Positions 51,295-60,583 of a stretch of 64,000 nucleotides of DNA are shown here, in pieces. Where the stretch lies: assembly GCF_017876115.1 (NCBI RefSeq), contig NZ_JAGINO010000032.1, forward strand, positions 1-64,000. The letters run 5' to 3'. The notes beneath the pieces were generated by a model. That model was given only the letters and a program-made list of their open reading frames with translations, did not search any database and was not told the origin of the DNA. How positions within the stretch are numbered: the stretch's first letter is position 1; every line of letters starts with the position of its first letter. The position numbers were made by a program, and so were the translations under genes. Source of the stretch: Azospirillum picis (GTDB lineage: Bacteria > Pseudomonadota > Alphaproteobacteria > Azospirillales > Azospirillaceae).

Positions 51295-52671
51295 ATGAAT
51301 GTGTCTTCTGAAAACGTGATGCATTTGGACGGCAGCTCGGATGACGCCTATGCCCTTGCACGGCGCCAATACGAATCGGGGAAGCTGTCGCAGGCGGCAT
51401 GGATCTGCCAGAGACTGCTTAGCTATTTTCCATCCCATGGGCCTGGGATGCAGCTTTTTGGTGCAATAGCTTGTCGCAATGGGCAATTCGATGTGGCGGT
51501 GGATTGCTTTCGGCGTGCCCTCGTCATCATGCCGGATGCTTCAGCGGCACGCAGCAACCTTGCCACTACCTTGAAGAATCGGGGGCGGTTGGGTGATGCC
51601 GAACAACAATTCCGTGTGCTGTTGGCCAGTCATCCCAATCTTTTGGCCGGGTATTATAACTTTGCCAGCTTGTTACAGCACTGCCATCGATTCGATTCAG
51701 CTATTGCCATGTACCGCCGGGCTATTGTTATCGACACGCATTGTGTGGATGCGCACTGGAATTTGGCGTTGAACTTGTTGCGCATCGGCCAATTCGCCGA
51801 AGGGTGGGCGGAGTATGAGTGGCGATGGCAGCGGCCGGGCACTCCTGTGGAACATCGCGGTGTTTCGGCCTGGACCGGTGAGGCGCTGGATGGGAAAACG
51901 CTCTTGCTGACCTGCGAGCAAGGGTTGGGTGATACCCTGCAATTTCTCCGCTATGTGCGCGTATTTGATGATCGATTGAGAAGTGGAACAGTCATTTTGC
52001 GCTGCCAAGCTGAATTGGTATCGCTTCTTGACGGATATCCCGGCATAAGTCAGGTAATGGCGACGTGCGAACCGCCTCCACCATGTGACGTTCAGGCTTC
52101 GCTGATGAGCTTGCCCGGGCTATGGGGCACCACCACTTCCTCAATTCCCTGTGAGGTTCCCTATCTCCACGTGCCATCACGTCGCGTGGCAATGCCGAAG
52201 CGAAGTATGCGTGTGGGTTTGGTGTGGGGAAGCTCGCCCACCGATCCGTCGCGGAGTTGCCCGCTGTCAGCTCTGACCTGGATGGGAGCCATCCGTGACC
52301 TGAAGGTCTTCAGCCTGCAGAAGGGGCCGCATCAGGGACAGCTGAGCAGTATTGCGGACGCTGGCTTCATCACCGATCTATCGCATAAGATCAACGATAT
52401 GGCGGATACCGCCGCCCTGTTGCAGGATCTTGACCTGGTGGTGACGGTCGATACCTCGGTGGCGCATCTTGCTGGAGCGCTGGGGCGGCCGGTCTGGATT
52501 TTGCTGCCACATCTGGCCGATTGGCGATGGTTGCTCGACCGTGACGACAGCCCGTGGTACCCGACAGCTCGCCTGTTTCGCCAAGCGTCTCCCGGTGATT
52601 GGGAGGGGGTGATGCGGCGGTTAGAGGAAGCATTGGTCCAGCACATGCAGGCGTGGAGACAAAGGGTATGA
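51295..52671 (+). CDS. TPR protein with GT9-like glycosyltransferase domain
   Basis: A 458-residue paralogue of the proteins at 29776, 38071 and 45400, the fourth in this window. The TPR region covers residues about 15-180 (ARSNLATTLKNRGRLGDAEQ; AHWNLALNLLRIGQFAEGWA). The catalytic part has LLLTCEQGLGDTLQFLRYVR, MRVGLVWGSSPTDPSRSCPL and LDLVVTVDTSVAHLAGALGR with LADWRWLLDRDDSPWYPTAR. Base composition is lower in GC than its relatives, matching the next few genes. Its stop overlaps the start of the OGT-like gene (ATGA at 52668-52671), so the two are translationally coupled. Confidence 0.88.
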   Translation: MNVSSENVMHLDGSSDDAYALARRQYESGKLSQAAWICQRLLSYFPSHGPGMQLFGAIACRNGQFDVAVDCFRRALVIMPDASAARSNLATTLKNRGRLGDAEQQFRVLLASHPNLLAGYYNFASLLQHCHRFDSAIAMYRRAIVIDTHCVDAHWNLALNLLRIGQFAEGWAEYEWRWQRPGTPVEHRGVSAWTGEALDGKTLLLTCEQGLGDTLQFLRYVRVFDDRLRSGTVILRCQAELVSLLDGYPGISQVMATCEPPPPCDVQASLMSLPGLWGTTTSSIPCEVPYLHVPSRRVAMPKRSMRVGLVWGSSPTDPSRSCPLSALTWMGAIRDLKVFSLQKGPHQGQLSSIADAGFITDLSHKINDMADTAALLQDLDLVVTVDTSVAHLAGALGRPVWILLPHLADWRWLLDRDDSPWYPTARLFRQASPGDWEGVMRRLEEALVQHMQAWRQRV

Positions 52672-54596
52672 CACCACAAGCCTCCAACCAGGGGCACTCA
52701 GTGGCCGCCCTATTGCGCCGCGCGGTTCTTGCCCAGCAGCATCAGCGTATGGACGAAGCGGCTCAAGCCCTACATGCCGCTCGGGCAGCCTTTCCCCATG
52801 ATGGCGATGTGCATTTTGCCATCGCCAATTTCTTGGTCGCCCGTAAGCAGCCAGCGGCTGCCATCGCTCAGCTCCGCCGCACCATTGCGGTCGAGCCGGG
52901 ATTTGCGCGGGCCTACCACAATCTCGCCATCTTGCTGAAGAAACAGGGACAACTTCCGTCAACGTCAGTGATGTTGGCGCGGGCGGTACGACTCGATCCT
53001 ACTCTGGGTGGCAGTCTGATCACATTGGGCGATGTTCGGCTAACGCTGGGGGATCGGATTGGGGCGCAACGCGTCCTGGAACGTGCGGCCCTTCTTCAAC
53101 CGGGTGAGGCACGAATCTGGCTGCTGCTCGGCTATCTGGCCAAAGGGCAAGATGAACCTGAGCGCGCAACTGTGGGGTTCGGGCGGGCATCGGTGCTGAC
53201 GCCGTCCAACAGCGTGGCGCGGCTGGGGCTGTGCATGTCCCGATTGCCCATTCTCTATGACCGGGCAGAGGATATCGAACAAGCCCGGCGGCACTATGCT
53301 TCCGATCTGGAGGCGTTGGTCTCCTCGGTACAGTTGGACGACCCAGCAGCGGTTGCTGCGGCTGCGGAGGCGATTGGCAGCTTTCAGCCCTATTACCTTG
53401 CCTATCAGGAACGTTGTGACCGCTCGCTCCAGGAGATTTACGGCCGCTTTGTCGCCGGAGTGATGGCAGCGCGTTACCCGCATTGGGCCACGCGCCCCTC
53501 CATGTCGCCGCGGCTGCCGGGCCAACCACTGCGGGTCGGCATCGTCTCGGGCTTCTTCCGCTGGCACACCATCTGGAAGCTGATGATCCGCGGCTGGATG
53601 GGCGGGCTGGACCCGGCGCTCATCCAGCTTCACGGCTATTACACCGGAAATGTCCGTGATGCGTGCACTGACCAAGCGCGCGCGCGCTTTTACCGCTTTT
53701 CCGAAGGCTTGCCGTTCGAGGAAATGGCCGCCACCATTCGCGCCGAAGATTTGCATGTCTTGATTTATCCGGAAATCGGCATGGATCCGATGACGGCCAA
53801 ACTGGCGGCACTGCGTTTAGCGCCGATCCAATGCGTCTCTTGGGGGCATCCGGACACCACTGGCTTGCCAACCATCGACTGCGTGTTAAGCAGTGACCTG
53901 ATGGAGCCGGAGGGTGCTGAGAGCCATTACAGTGAAAGGTTGATCCGTTTGCCTGGTCTCGGCATCGCATACGAGCCATTGATGGTTGAAGCCGAGCCGA
54001 TCGACTTCACCAAATTCGGGGTGCGCTCGTCGGCTACCGTTTATCTCTGCTGTCAATACGTCTCGAAATACCTGCCTCAGCATGATGAGCTGCTTGCCTA
54101 CATCGCCCGAGCGGTTCCTAATAGTCAATTTCTTTTTATCAATCCACGTGCTGACGGCGTAACTGATCGACTACGGCGGCGACTGAAAAATGTTTTCAAT
54201 GATCACGGCTTAGATGCTGAACATCACATAGTATTTTTGCCCTATCTCACTCCCGGTCAATACACAGCACTGAACCGGCGGGCTAACGTGTATCTTGACA
54301 GTGTCGGGTGGTCAGGCGGTAACACAACACTGGAAGCAGTATCGGAAGGGCTGCCGGTGGTCACTCTGCCTGGCCAATTGATGCGCGGTCAGCACAGCAG
54401 TGCAATTCTAAGGCAGATTGGTGTCACAGAAACCATAGCCAATGATCGAGATCACTATGTAGCTATTGCTGTTCATCTAGGTACTAACCGAGGGTGGCGT
54501 GATGCAATAGCGAGACGGACCCGGCTTGGCTGTCAGCGTATCTATGAAGATATGCGTCCTCTTCGTGCATTAGAGAACTTATTGGAAAGATTTTAG
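52668..54596 (+). CDS. TPR/OGT-like glycosyltransferase (GT41-related)
   Basis: A 642-residue second member of the SPINDLY/OGT group. About five TPR units occupy the first 210 residues (VHFAIANFLVARKQPAAAIA; AYHNLAILLKKQGQLPSTSV). GT41 signatures: PLRVGIVSGFFRWHTIWKLM, VLIYPEIGMDPMTAKLAALR, IQCVSWGHPDTTGLPTIDCV, and the UDP-binding DSVGWSGGNTTLEAVSEGLP. It is more divergent than the 47025 enzyme. The start is decided by the ATGA overlap with the upstream TPR-GT gene. The last 600 bases are markedly AT-richer, marking the change into the low-GC region that follows. Confidence 0.88.
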   Translation: MTPQASNQGHSVAALLRRAVLAQQHQRMDEAAQALHAARAAFPHDGDVHFAIANFLVARKQPAAAIAQLRRTIAVEPGFARAYHNLAILLKKQGQLPSTSVMLARAVRLDPTLGGSLITLGDVRLTLGDRIGAQRVLERAALLQPGEARIWLLLGYLAKGQDEPERATVGFGRASVLTPSNSVARLGLCMSRLPILYDRAEDIEQARRHYASDLEALVSSVQLDDPAAVAAAAEAIGSFQPYYLAYQERCDRSLQEIYGRFVAGVMAARYPHWATRPSMSPRLPGQPLRVGIVSGFFRWHTIWKLMIRGWMGGLDPALIQLHGYYTGNVRDACTDQARARFYRFSEGLPFEEMAATIRAEDLHVLIYPEIGMDPMTAKLAALRLAPIQCVSWGHPDTTGLPTIDCVLSSDLMEPEGAESHYSERLIRLPGLGIAYEPLMVEAEPIDFTKFGVRSSATVYLCCQYVSKYLPQHDELLAYIARAVPNSQFLFINPRADGVTDRLRRRLKNVFNDHGLDAEHHIVFLPYLTPGQYTALNRRANVYLDSVGWSGGNTTLEAVSEGLPVVTLPGQLMRGQHSSAILRQIGVTETIANDRDHYVAIAVHLGTNRGWRDAIARRTRLGCQRIYEDMRPLRALENLLERF

Positions 54597-54792
54597 AGAA
54601 ACCTTGGGTCTGTAGAAGTTATGATATTCTTCTTCTGCGGTATCATTGGTGTGATCAGATGACCTTTTTGCCTGCCATAGATAGTTTTCCAGATTTTCAA
54701 TATTAACTGTTCTCTCTTGTCTCTACCTGAAGTAACGCAGAATTTTCTATTTGAAACTCATTATAATAATAAAAATAATTTCACTATATCAT
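54597..54792. other. AT-rich 196-bp gap between convergent genes
   Basis: No gene is seen. The stretch around 54690-54790 is conspicuously AT-rich (runs such as attataataataaaaataat), unlike the rest of the window. It marks the boundary of the lower-GC segment. No clear terminator hairpin is visible. Confidence 0.6.
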
Positions 54793-56487
54793 TTATTCAC
54801 GCCATGGCTCATAAGAGATGATACCTTGCGCTACAGAATCTGCCCGAGCAAACAATACAGCACGTGTATTTAGCAATGCGGCTAGGCGTGCAAAATTTCC
54901 GTCGCTTACCCCAACTACATCAGCGTTGGCAAGAATATAGAAGTCTTGCATGAAAGCGATATCTTTCCACGGCTGTGCGATATCAGACAAGCAAATCGGC
55001 TTGAATTCTAAAAATAGCGGTCGCACTTTTTCCAGTTCATCACTGCAGAGATAAAGAACCGGGCGCTCCAGCCCGTGCCACAATTCCCGAATCCAACTGA
55101 CATACCACTCCATCGGAGGTGGTTTACGGAGTGCGGTCATGTCACCTCTCCTTAGATGAAGGGCGATGACGGTACGTCCATTTTCACGCAGCTTGTTCAT
55201 CAAAGGTGCAAGGCGTTTACGCCAAACCGGCCGGAAGCGAAGTCGTTCCTGAACCGTTGCTCGAAATCGTTTGTCGAAACATTCAAGAGGGTCAGGCGAA
55301 AAGAAATCCACACCTGTCTGTACTACTTGGCTGCGGCCAAAAAGAAAATCATTCATCTGCTTATTGCCGTCCCGGATGATCGGCATCCGCCGCGCCAGCG
55401 GATCGTCAAGTTCAAAAATCAGGTGTCCTATCCAGTTCGGAGTCTCCAGTGAAAGCCCAGCTTCCTGTGCATAGACCCAGGTTAGGATATATTCATTTAC
55501 CTGATGCGCGAAGCGGCCAAAATGGCCAATCGAGGACAACGCAATTGAACGTTCCAGAGGTGCGTGGGGCTGTCGAGCCGAGCCGATATCTTCACCACCT
55601 TCCTCACGCAAGCGCATCATACAAAGTGTTGAATAGGTCCGGCTGCGGGCTGGGTTCTCGGCCAATATACGACGGCAGAGTTCAACCCCAACCTTGCGCT
55701 GCCCAGCGGCAATCTCCAATTCGGCCAAACTCTCCCACAGTGCGAAGGAGCCTCCGGGCTGAGAAAGGCGATTGCGGATATAGGTAATTCCCTGCGATGC
55801 CAAGCCATGTGCGAGAAGCAATCGGGTTAGAATGGCTCCTGCTTCCTCGGCATAAATACCGCCACGCCCGTTGAAGAGCCTCTGCAGGACATGCAAGGCT
55901 TCCTGATCCAAACCCTTTTCATAGAGGAGGACAGCATAGACGCTCAGTGCATTCGCATCCTGTGGTCGTTGGGAGAGCAATGCCCGGATCCGCTGGAAAG
56001 CCTCATCGGATTGGCCAGTGAGAAAGAGAATGTAGGCCAGCAGCCACTCGACTTCAGCAGCGGGAGAGATGGCGCGCGCATAGCGCAGAGGAGTGAGCGC
56101 CTCACGGAAGGCAAATTGCGACATACGTTGGAACCACAGGGCGCCCATACGGAAATAAGCATTCGGTATGTCCGGCTGAAGCGCCACGGCATGGTGTAGA
56201 GCCCGCTCTGCTGCTGTCGAAAAACCAGCCTTTTCGAGAATGGTTGCAAATGTTAGCCAATCATCTACCGCGTCCTTCACTTGGTCTGGGTTCCGCACCA
56301 AGTGAACAGCTTCCTTTGCCCACCCCTTGGAAACAAGCGCCTCCATAAGCCGGTGGCGATCACCGGGAGGCAGCGTGCCTACAGGAAGGCACCGCACAGT
56401 TCCACGAACGTCCAACTCTGGGTCATTTTCGATTAATCGGATTGCTTCGGAAACATCCATCGGATCTTTCTCACCTTCACCGCACAT
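54793..56487 (-). CDS. TPR protein with fucosyltransferase-like C-terminal domain
   Basis: A 564-residue protein. The N-terminal half is TPR-like (STAAERALHHAVALQPDIPN; EAFQRIRALLSQRPQDANAL; GIYAEEAGAILTRLLLAHGL). The C-terminal half carries RTVIALHLRRGDMTALRKPP, the H-x-R-R-G-D signature shared by alpha-1,2/1,6-fucosyltransferases and protein O-fucosyltransferases (GT11/GT23/GT65), and downstream VLYLCSDELEKVRPLF and DFYILANADVVGVSDGNFA. GDP-fucose-dependent transfer is therefore the best guess. The ATG at 56487 has aggag 8 bp upstream; 56460 is a weaker alternative. The combination with TPRs suggests a protein or large acceptor. Its low GC matches the surrounding segment. Confidence 0.8.
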   Translation of the reverse strand: MCGEGEKDPMDVSEAIRLIENDPELDVRGTVRCLPVGTLPPGDRHRLMEALVSKGWAKEAVHLVRNPDQVKDAVDDWLTFATILEKAGFSTAAERALHHAVALQPDIPNAYFRMGALWFQRMSQFAFREALTPLRYARAISPAAEVEWLLAYILFLTGQSDEAFQRIRALLSQRPQDANALSVYAVLLYEKGLDQEALHVLQRLFNGRGGIYAEEAGAILTRLLLAHGLASQGITYIRNRLSQPGGSFALWESLAELEIAAGQRKVGVELCRRILAENPARSRTYSTLCMMRLREEGGEDIGSARQPHAPLERSIALSSIGHFGRFAHQVNEYILTWVYAQEAGLSLETPNWIGHLIFELDDPLARRMPIIRDGNKQMNDFLFGRSQVVQTGVDFFSPDPLECFDKRFRATVQERLRFRPVWRKRLAPLMNKLRENGRTVIALHLRRGDMTALRKPPPMEWYVSWIRELWHGLERPVLYLCSDELEKVRPLFLEFKPICLSDIAQPWKDIAFMQDFYILANADVVGVSDGNFARLAALLNTRAVLFARADSVAQGIISYEPWRE

Positions 56488-56531
56488 CAATTCCACTCCT
56501 ACGTGTCCACTCACGTTTCTGCACGGCTGGT

Positions 56532-57731
56532 CTAATGGTGGTGCCGTTCCGTTAGGGCGAGCAGTCGCAGAAGAGATTGAGGATCGACGAGGTAGTTGTT
56601 GCCTACTCCTACGCTGGTGCCAGTCAGAGAGCCATAAGGAATGCCACGTGTTTTAGCTGCAGCAAAATACACGTTGTTGATTTGGTTAGGTGAATGTAGC
56701 TCAATTATTGAACTCTTTTTCGGCATGAAAAGCAGGTGGGCCCCTGCAGCTCCATGAGGAAGGATTACCTTTTCGGCCTGTTGGAAGGCCTGTATTTGCT
56801 CAAGCGGAGAGCAGCGACTCATGATCAAGCGCTCAAAGCCCAGTGGCAGCAAAGCCTCTGCTACTTCATCCTCGTTCACAACCTGTCGTCCGTTTCTGGC
56901 ATCCTGTCGCGAGATGAACAAACGCCGACGGGTTGAACAAGAGGCATTGGGTAGGCCCGTTGTGATACGATGCTGCAACCACTCCAGAAGAGGGCGGTGA
57001 AGGGCAGGCGGGCTTGGAATAGACGCAAAGAACAAATCAGCAGCGAGGACGGAGCGCCCGCCGGTGACGATAACCTCCTGTTCGAAACCCATCCATCTCA
57101 GGAAGGCGAGTTGGAGTTCGGTGAGAGGATCCCGCACCAGGAGCGGAAATTGCTGTAGTTCTGGAATAGCTTCAAGGCACACAAGTCGGGGCAGTGTCTC
57201 AAAAATCCAATGGTACAGGTTTCTGTCGTCCTGACGAACACTTAGATAAAGACAAGGTCGATCAAGATGCAGCAAACCCCTCTCATCCAAATCGTAAGCT
57301 TTCACCCCCATTTGCCAGTTAGGGCCATTCACGCCGACCACACTGCGGTATAGATTATGTGCTTGTGGCCAAGAACGCAGCTGAAAGTCTGCCCAACGGC
57401 GATCACCGTAACCCTCTGCTAAAGCAAGATTATCCCTCACAAGGATCAGCAGCGAGGAATCCTTGACGATCGCTGGTCCGAGATGGGCAAGCACAGAGCC
57501 AGAAGCTGCAGCATCCCGGTCCAGTGGTAAGCCTATGTTGGACGAGACGCGAGAAAGGAAGAGTTTCTCTTCTATCTCCCTGGACAGGTACCAATCGGGG
57601 CGTGCCGCCGGGGCGCGGCAAGACGCCAGCAGAGGCCACCATGTCCTTGGTAGCTTAAGAAGCTGCTCCGGACTTTCTGCTGGCCGACACCAGTCCCGAA
57701 CGTCGATAAACTCAAAAGTCCTGAGAGGCAT
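56532..57731 (-). CDS. Glycosyltransferase family 61 protein
   Basis: A 399-residue protein of the DUF563/GT61 family (O-linked or xylan-type sugar transfer in eukaryotes; capsule/LPS roles in bacteria). Characteristic stretches are YLSVRQDDRNLYHWIFETLP (the H-W-x-F-E core), PLLVRDPLTELQLAFLRWMG, RRRLFISRQDARNGRQVVNE, and the C-terminal EKVILPHGAAGAHLLFMPKK with SSIIELHSP. All family landmarks are present, so it should be active. It lies 44 bp upstream of the TPR/fucosyltransferase-like gene on the same strand. GC is below the window average. Confidence 0.9.
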   Translation of the reverse strand: MPLRTFEFIDVRDWCRPAESPEQLLKLPRTWWPLLASCRAPAARPDWYLSREIEEKLFLSRVSSNIGLPLDRDAAASGSVLAHLGPAIVKDSSLLILVRDNLALAEGYGDRRWADFQLRSWPQAHNLYRSVVGVNGPNWQMGVKAYDLDERGLLHLDRPCLYLSVRQDDRNLYHWIFETLPRLVCLEAIPELQQFPLLVRDPLTELQLAFLRWMGFEQEVIVTGGRSVLAADLFFASIPSPPALHRPLLEWLQHRITTGLPNASCSTRRRLFISRQDARNGRQVVNEDEVAEALLPLGFERLIMSRCSPLEQIQAFQQAEKVILPHGAAGAHLLFMPKKSSIIELHSPNQINNVYFAAAKTRGIPYGSLTGTSVGVGNNYLVDPQSLLRLLALTERHHH

Positions 57732-57813
57732 CGATCAGATTCCTCAAGCACACACGGTCTCTGTTGCGCATTCAGGACACCATCATGACGGCTCTCGAAA
57801 TACGCTTGGGAGA

Positions 57814-58680
57814 TCAAAGTGTCGCTTGGTCAATGAGATGTACCGGCAGAAGATTGCTATAATGGCGCTCCAAATATCCTTCAATGCTGTCATATTCTTG
57901 GCATCGGCGAAAATTATCGGCGATCGCTTCACGGCGGCGTCGATAGTCCTCCAGAGACAGTGTTGGAGCGATTCTTTTAAGATCTTCCCAGCTTGAGAAT
58001 GTAATTATTCCATCAGGATTAAAAAACTCGGATATACGGCGAGCGCCAAGATAGATGGGAATCGTTCCCGTAGCAAAACAGTTAAGAATTTTCTCAGTAA
58101 AAAATAGATCGTCCTGATAATTTTCTATAACTATAGAATACATATAGTCTTCCAGAGTCTCGATGATCGGTACCCATCCCGGGGTGCCTCGACCACCGCC
58201 GCCAATGAATACGTCAATTCCCTTTGTCTTCTGCAGCGCTCTGGCAATTTCAAAGCGTAATTTATGGAGCGGGCACATCACTTTGGTCGAGGAAACCATC
58301 GAGAGCAGTTTATTCTTAGGGTAGAGCCTGATTTCACCAAGACCGTAGCTGCCACCGATCCAGAGGCCGCTTCCCGGGAGGAAATGGCATTTTTCTGGAA
58401 ACCGATCGAGTAAAGCTCGGTCGTGTGTGAACACGTGCTGGAAGCGGTCGATGACCTCCGGAGCACGCTCGTAGACCTGTGGAATGACTGCTTTTGATTC
58501 CCACAGCATTGCGTAGCAATTCTCGCTAGTCGCTTCGAAAATCCGTTCATGGGTATAGAAGGTCGCGACTTTCGGGTTTGCGCAGGAGCGATCCCAAATC
58601 CAACCCTTGGGAGCTTTTCCAGCTGTCGCTCCTACATCATGAGCAAAGCTGTTGTCGACGAGATTGAAGACCCGCTTCAT
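57814..58680 (-). CDS. Glycosyltransferase family 10 (alpha-1,3-fucosyltransferase-like)
   Basis: A 288-residue enzyme. The C-terminal GT10 domain is clear: EDYMYSIVIENYQDDLFFTE, then KILNCFATGTIPIYLGARRI and SEFFNPDGIITFSSWEDLKR, with the Glu/Lys of the GDP-fucose site (T-E-K). Upstream, VFTHDRALLDRFPEKCHFLP belongs to the acceptor half. ATG 58680 (MKRVFNLVDNSFAHDVGA) is chosen because homology starts here; in-frame codons to 58842 lack homology and begin with TTG. Divergent from the methyltransferase at 58899. Together with the neighbouring HxRRGD protein it implies GDP-fucose or a similar GDP-sugar is made by the cell; no biosynthesis genes lie in this window. Confidence 0.9.
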   Translation of the reverse strand: MKRVFNLVDNSFAHDVGATAGKAPKGWIWDRSCANPKVATFYTHERIFEATSENCYAMLWESKAVIPQVYERAPEVIDRFQHVFTHDRALLDRFPEKCHFLPGSGLWIGGSYGLGEIRLYPKNKLLSMVSSTKVMCPLHKLRFEIARALQKTKGIDVFIGGGGRGTPGWVPIIETLEDYMYSIVIENYQDDLFFTEKILNCFATGTIPIYLGARRISEFFNPDGIITFSSWEDLKRIAPTLSLEDYRRRREAIADNFRRCQEYDSIEGYLERHYSNLLPVHLIDQATL

Positions 58681-58898
58681 GCCGTACCTGGTCCTTCTGC
58701 GCTGGGCTAACTCCGGCTTTGCTGGCAATGCACTTATCATAGTTCCGACGGTTTGTGGCAAAGAATTGCTTAAAGTTGTTGATATAAGCCGCCCAACCCC
58801 GTCCGGAATGCAGTGAGCGGCAACGACATTGACGCCTTGCAAGAAAACAAGCTAGAAGCATCCGATATCGTAGATGCCGTTCTAGCGAGGGAAGCTTG

Positions 58899-59702
58899 AT
58901 GTCTTTCGAAAACCTGCTCGATTCTCTCCGGCTCTCGATTGGCGAACACACCTTCGATCTTGCCTCTGCGCTTCGAACGATGAACCCGGAGCTACGGCAG
59001 AAAATAGCACTTCATCTTGCCGGCCATGGTGCCACGGCGGGCTCACCACAGCTCAGCCTCATCTTCCCATCTTATCCACAAGACCCGCAACCGACGGATC
59101 GGCTGTACGAGTTGGCTTTGGCCAGCGTGGCGCGAGCTCGCAACATTTCCTTGAACATTTATGACGGGCGCGCAAGTTTCGAACCCAAGTTCTTTGAAAT
59201 CTGGCCGGGTGAGCATTATCGCTTTCTTGCCGGCATGATTGCGGAGTTGAAGCCTCGCCGGCTAGTCGAAATCGGCACGGGGACGGGTATGGGAGTCCTA
59301 GCGATGCTGTCCACCATGGAGCCGGGCGCAACATTGCAGACTTTAGATATCATTCCATGGAAAGATCTACGGGATAGTTGGTTAAGAGAGGATGATTTTA
59401 CGAATGGTCAGTTGATACAGCATGTTTGCGATGTAAAGTCTCCCGATTTCCTCGACCGATTTTCTGAGGTTTTGGCGCAGGCAGATTTCGTGTTTGTCGA
59501 TGGTCCCAAAGATGGAGTGACTGAAGATATTCTTCTTAGTTATATTGATCGCATAAAATTTCTCTGTTCTCCGATCTTTTTCTTCGATGACACACGTGTC
59601 ATCAACATGGCCAAAACTTGGCATGCTATCCGGCGCCCCAAGCTTGATTTGACCGCCTTTGGACATTGGTCCGGAAGTGGGCTCGTGGATTGGTGTGCCT
59701 GA
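58899..59702 (+). CDS. Class I SAM-dependent methyltransferase
   Basis: A 267-residue protein. An N-terminal 105-residue helical region precedes the methyltransferase fold: PRRLVEIGTGTGMGVLAMLS is the SAM-binding loop, TLQTLDIIPWKDLRDSWL the second strand, and QADFVFVDGPKDGVTEDILL motif 3-4 with FFFDDTRVINMAK after it. It resembles methyltransferases that act on glycans or small molecules (class I, Methyltransf_24-like). ATG 58899 follows aggga at 7 bp; the overlapping TTG at 58896 is not needed. GC is low, as in its neighbours. Confidence 0.85.
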   Translation: MSFENLLDSLRLSIGEHTFDLASALRTMNPELRQKIALHLAGHGATAGSPQLSLIFPSYPQDPQPTDRLYELALASVARARNISLNIYDGRASFEPKFFEIWPGEHYRFLAGMIAELKPRRLVEIGTGTGMGVLAMLSTMEPGATLQTLDIIPWKDLRDSWLREDDFTNGQLIQHVCDVKSPDFLDRFSEVLAQADFVFVDGPKDGVTEDILLSYIDRIKFLCSPIFFFDDTRVINMAKTWHAIRRPKLDLTAFGHWSGSGLVDWCA

Positions 59703-59733
59703 AATTTTTCACGCCATAGATGAAATAATAAGA

Positions 59734-60516
59734 TTATCCAAGACTTAACAGCCAGTTTTGGTAGGCGTAGTTGTCCATTCGGACATCATAATGAGGTCTG
59801 GAAACAGCGCGATCGGGAAAGATTTTCTTGACCCCATAGCCGACATCATTTGCAAAGTCATATAGATCCTTAAGACTTTTTCGAGCGGGAAGCCATGTAG
59901 CGCCATACTCAAGAGTAGCAAATCTTACGCGTTTTTCAGAAAACATCTGCCGAGCTCCCAGGAGAGCATCGATCTCTGCACCTTCAACATCGATTTTCAG
60001 GAAATCTATATTCTTAATTCCATGAACATCGCAATAGTAGTCAATTGTTATCGAAGGAACTTTTTCTGTAATTTTCTGCTCTTGCAGCCCAAATCCCTCC
60101 TCTAGCCCAGACCTCTTATAAAGAGAATTCCCTTCCGAATTTTCGTCAAAAATATGGAAATCAGCATACCCTACCTGATTGCATACGGCTGCAAAATTGA
60201 TGGAAATATTTTCCTGTAATCTGGACATTAGAAGTTTTTCGTGGTGTGGCTTGCTTGCTTCAAAGCAGTGGACTTTTAGCGAAGGATTGACCGCTAAAGC
60301 AAATTTCGTCCATCCTCCTATGTTGGCTCCAACATCAAAAGCAATTTTTGATGACGGTAGAATCGCTTTTCCAAGGGCATATTCACCGTTGATCTCGGGA
60401 TTTGAATTGTTGTTCCCATTTTTTATATCCAACATCAACTGGAAGGTTTGAATTGCCCGCCTATCGCCACTATCTAGGATTTTCTGCACTTCACGGAAAA
60501 TTTCATCTCTGCTCAT
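59734..60516 (-). CDS. FkbM-family methyltransferase
   Basis: A 260-residue SAM-dependent O-methyltransferase. FkbM signatures: SSKIAFDVGANIGGWTKFAL (SAM loop), LKVHCFEASKPHHEKL, and IKNIDFLKIDVEGAEIDALL, with the family's usual ending RFATLEYGATWLPARKSLKD. These enzymes often methylate sugar hydroxyls in exported glycans. Shine-Dalgarno ggag lies 5 bp before ATG 60516. The gene is among the lowest-GC in the window and stands alone between two methyltransferases with the same trend; it was probably acquired with them. Confidence 0.92.
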   Translation of the reverse strand: MSRDEIFREVQKILDSGDRRAIQTFQLMLDIKNGNNNSNPEINGEYALGKAILPSSKIAFDVGANIGGWTKFALAVNPSLKVHCFEASKPHHEKLLMSRLQENISINFAAVCNQVGYADFHIFDENSEGNSLYKRSGLEEGFGLQEQKITEKVPSITIDYYCDVHGIKNIDFLKIDVEGAEIDALLGARQMFSEKRVRFATLEYGATWLPARKSLKDLYDFANDVGYGVKKIFPDRAVSRPHYDVRMDNYAYQNWLLSLG

Positions 60517-60583
60517 TTTTGCTCCGATTGATTAAAATGCGAGAAAATCCGAAGTATTTTTATTTATTGCTTTTATATCTCTT

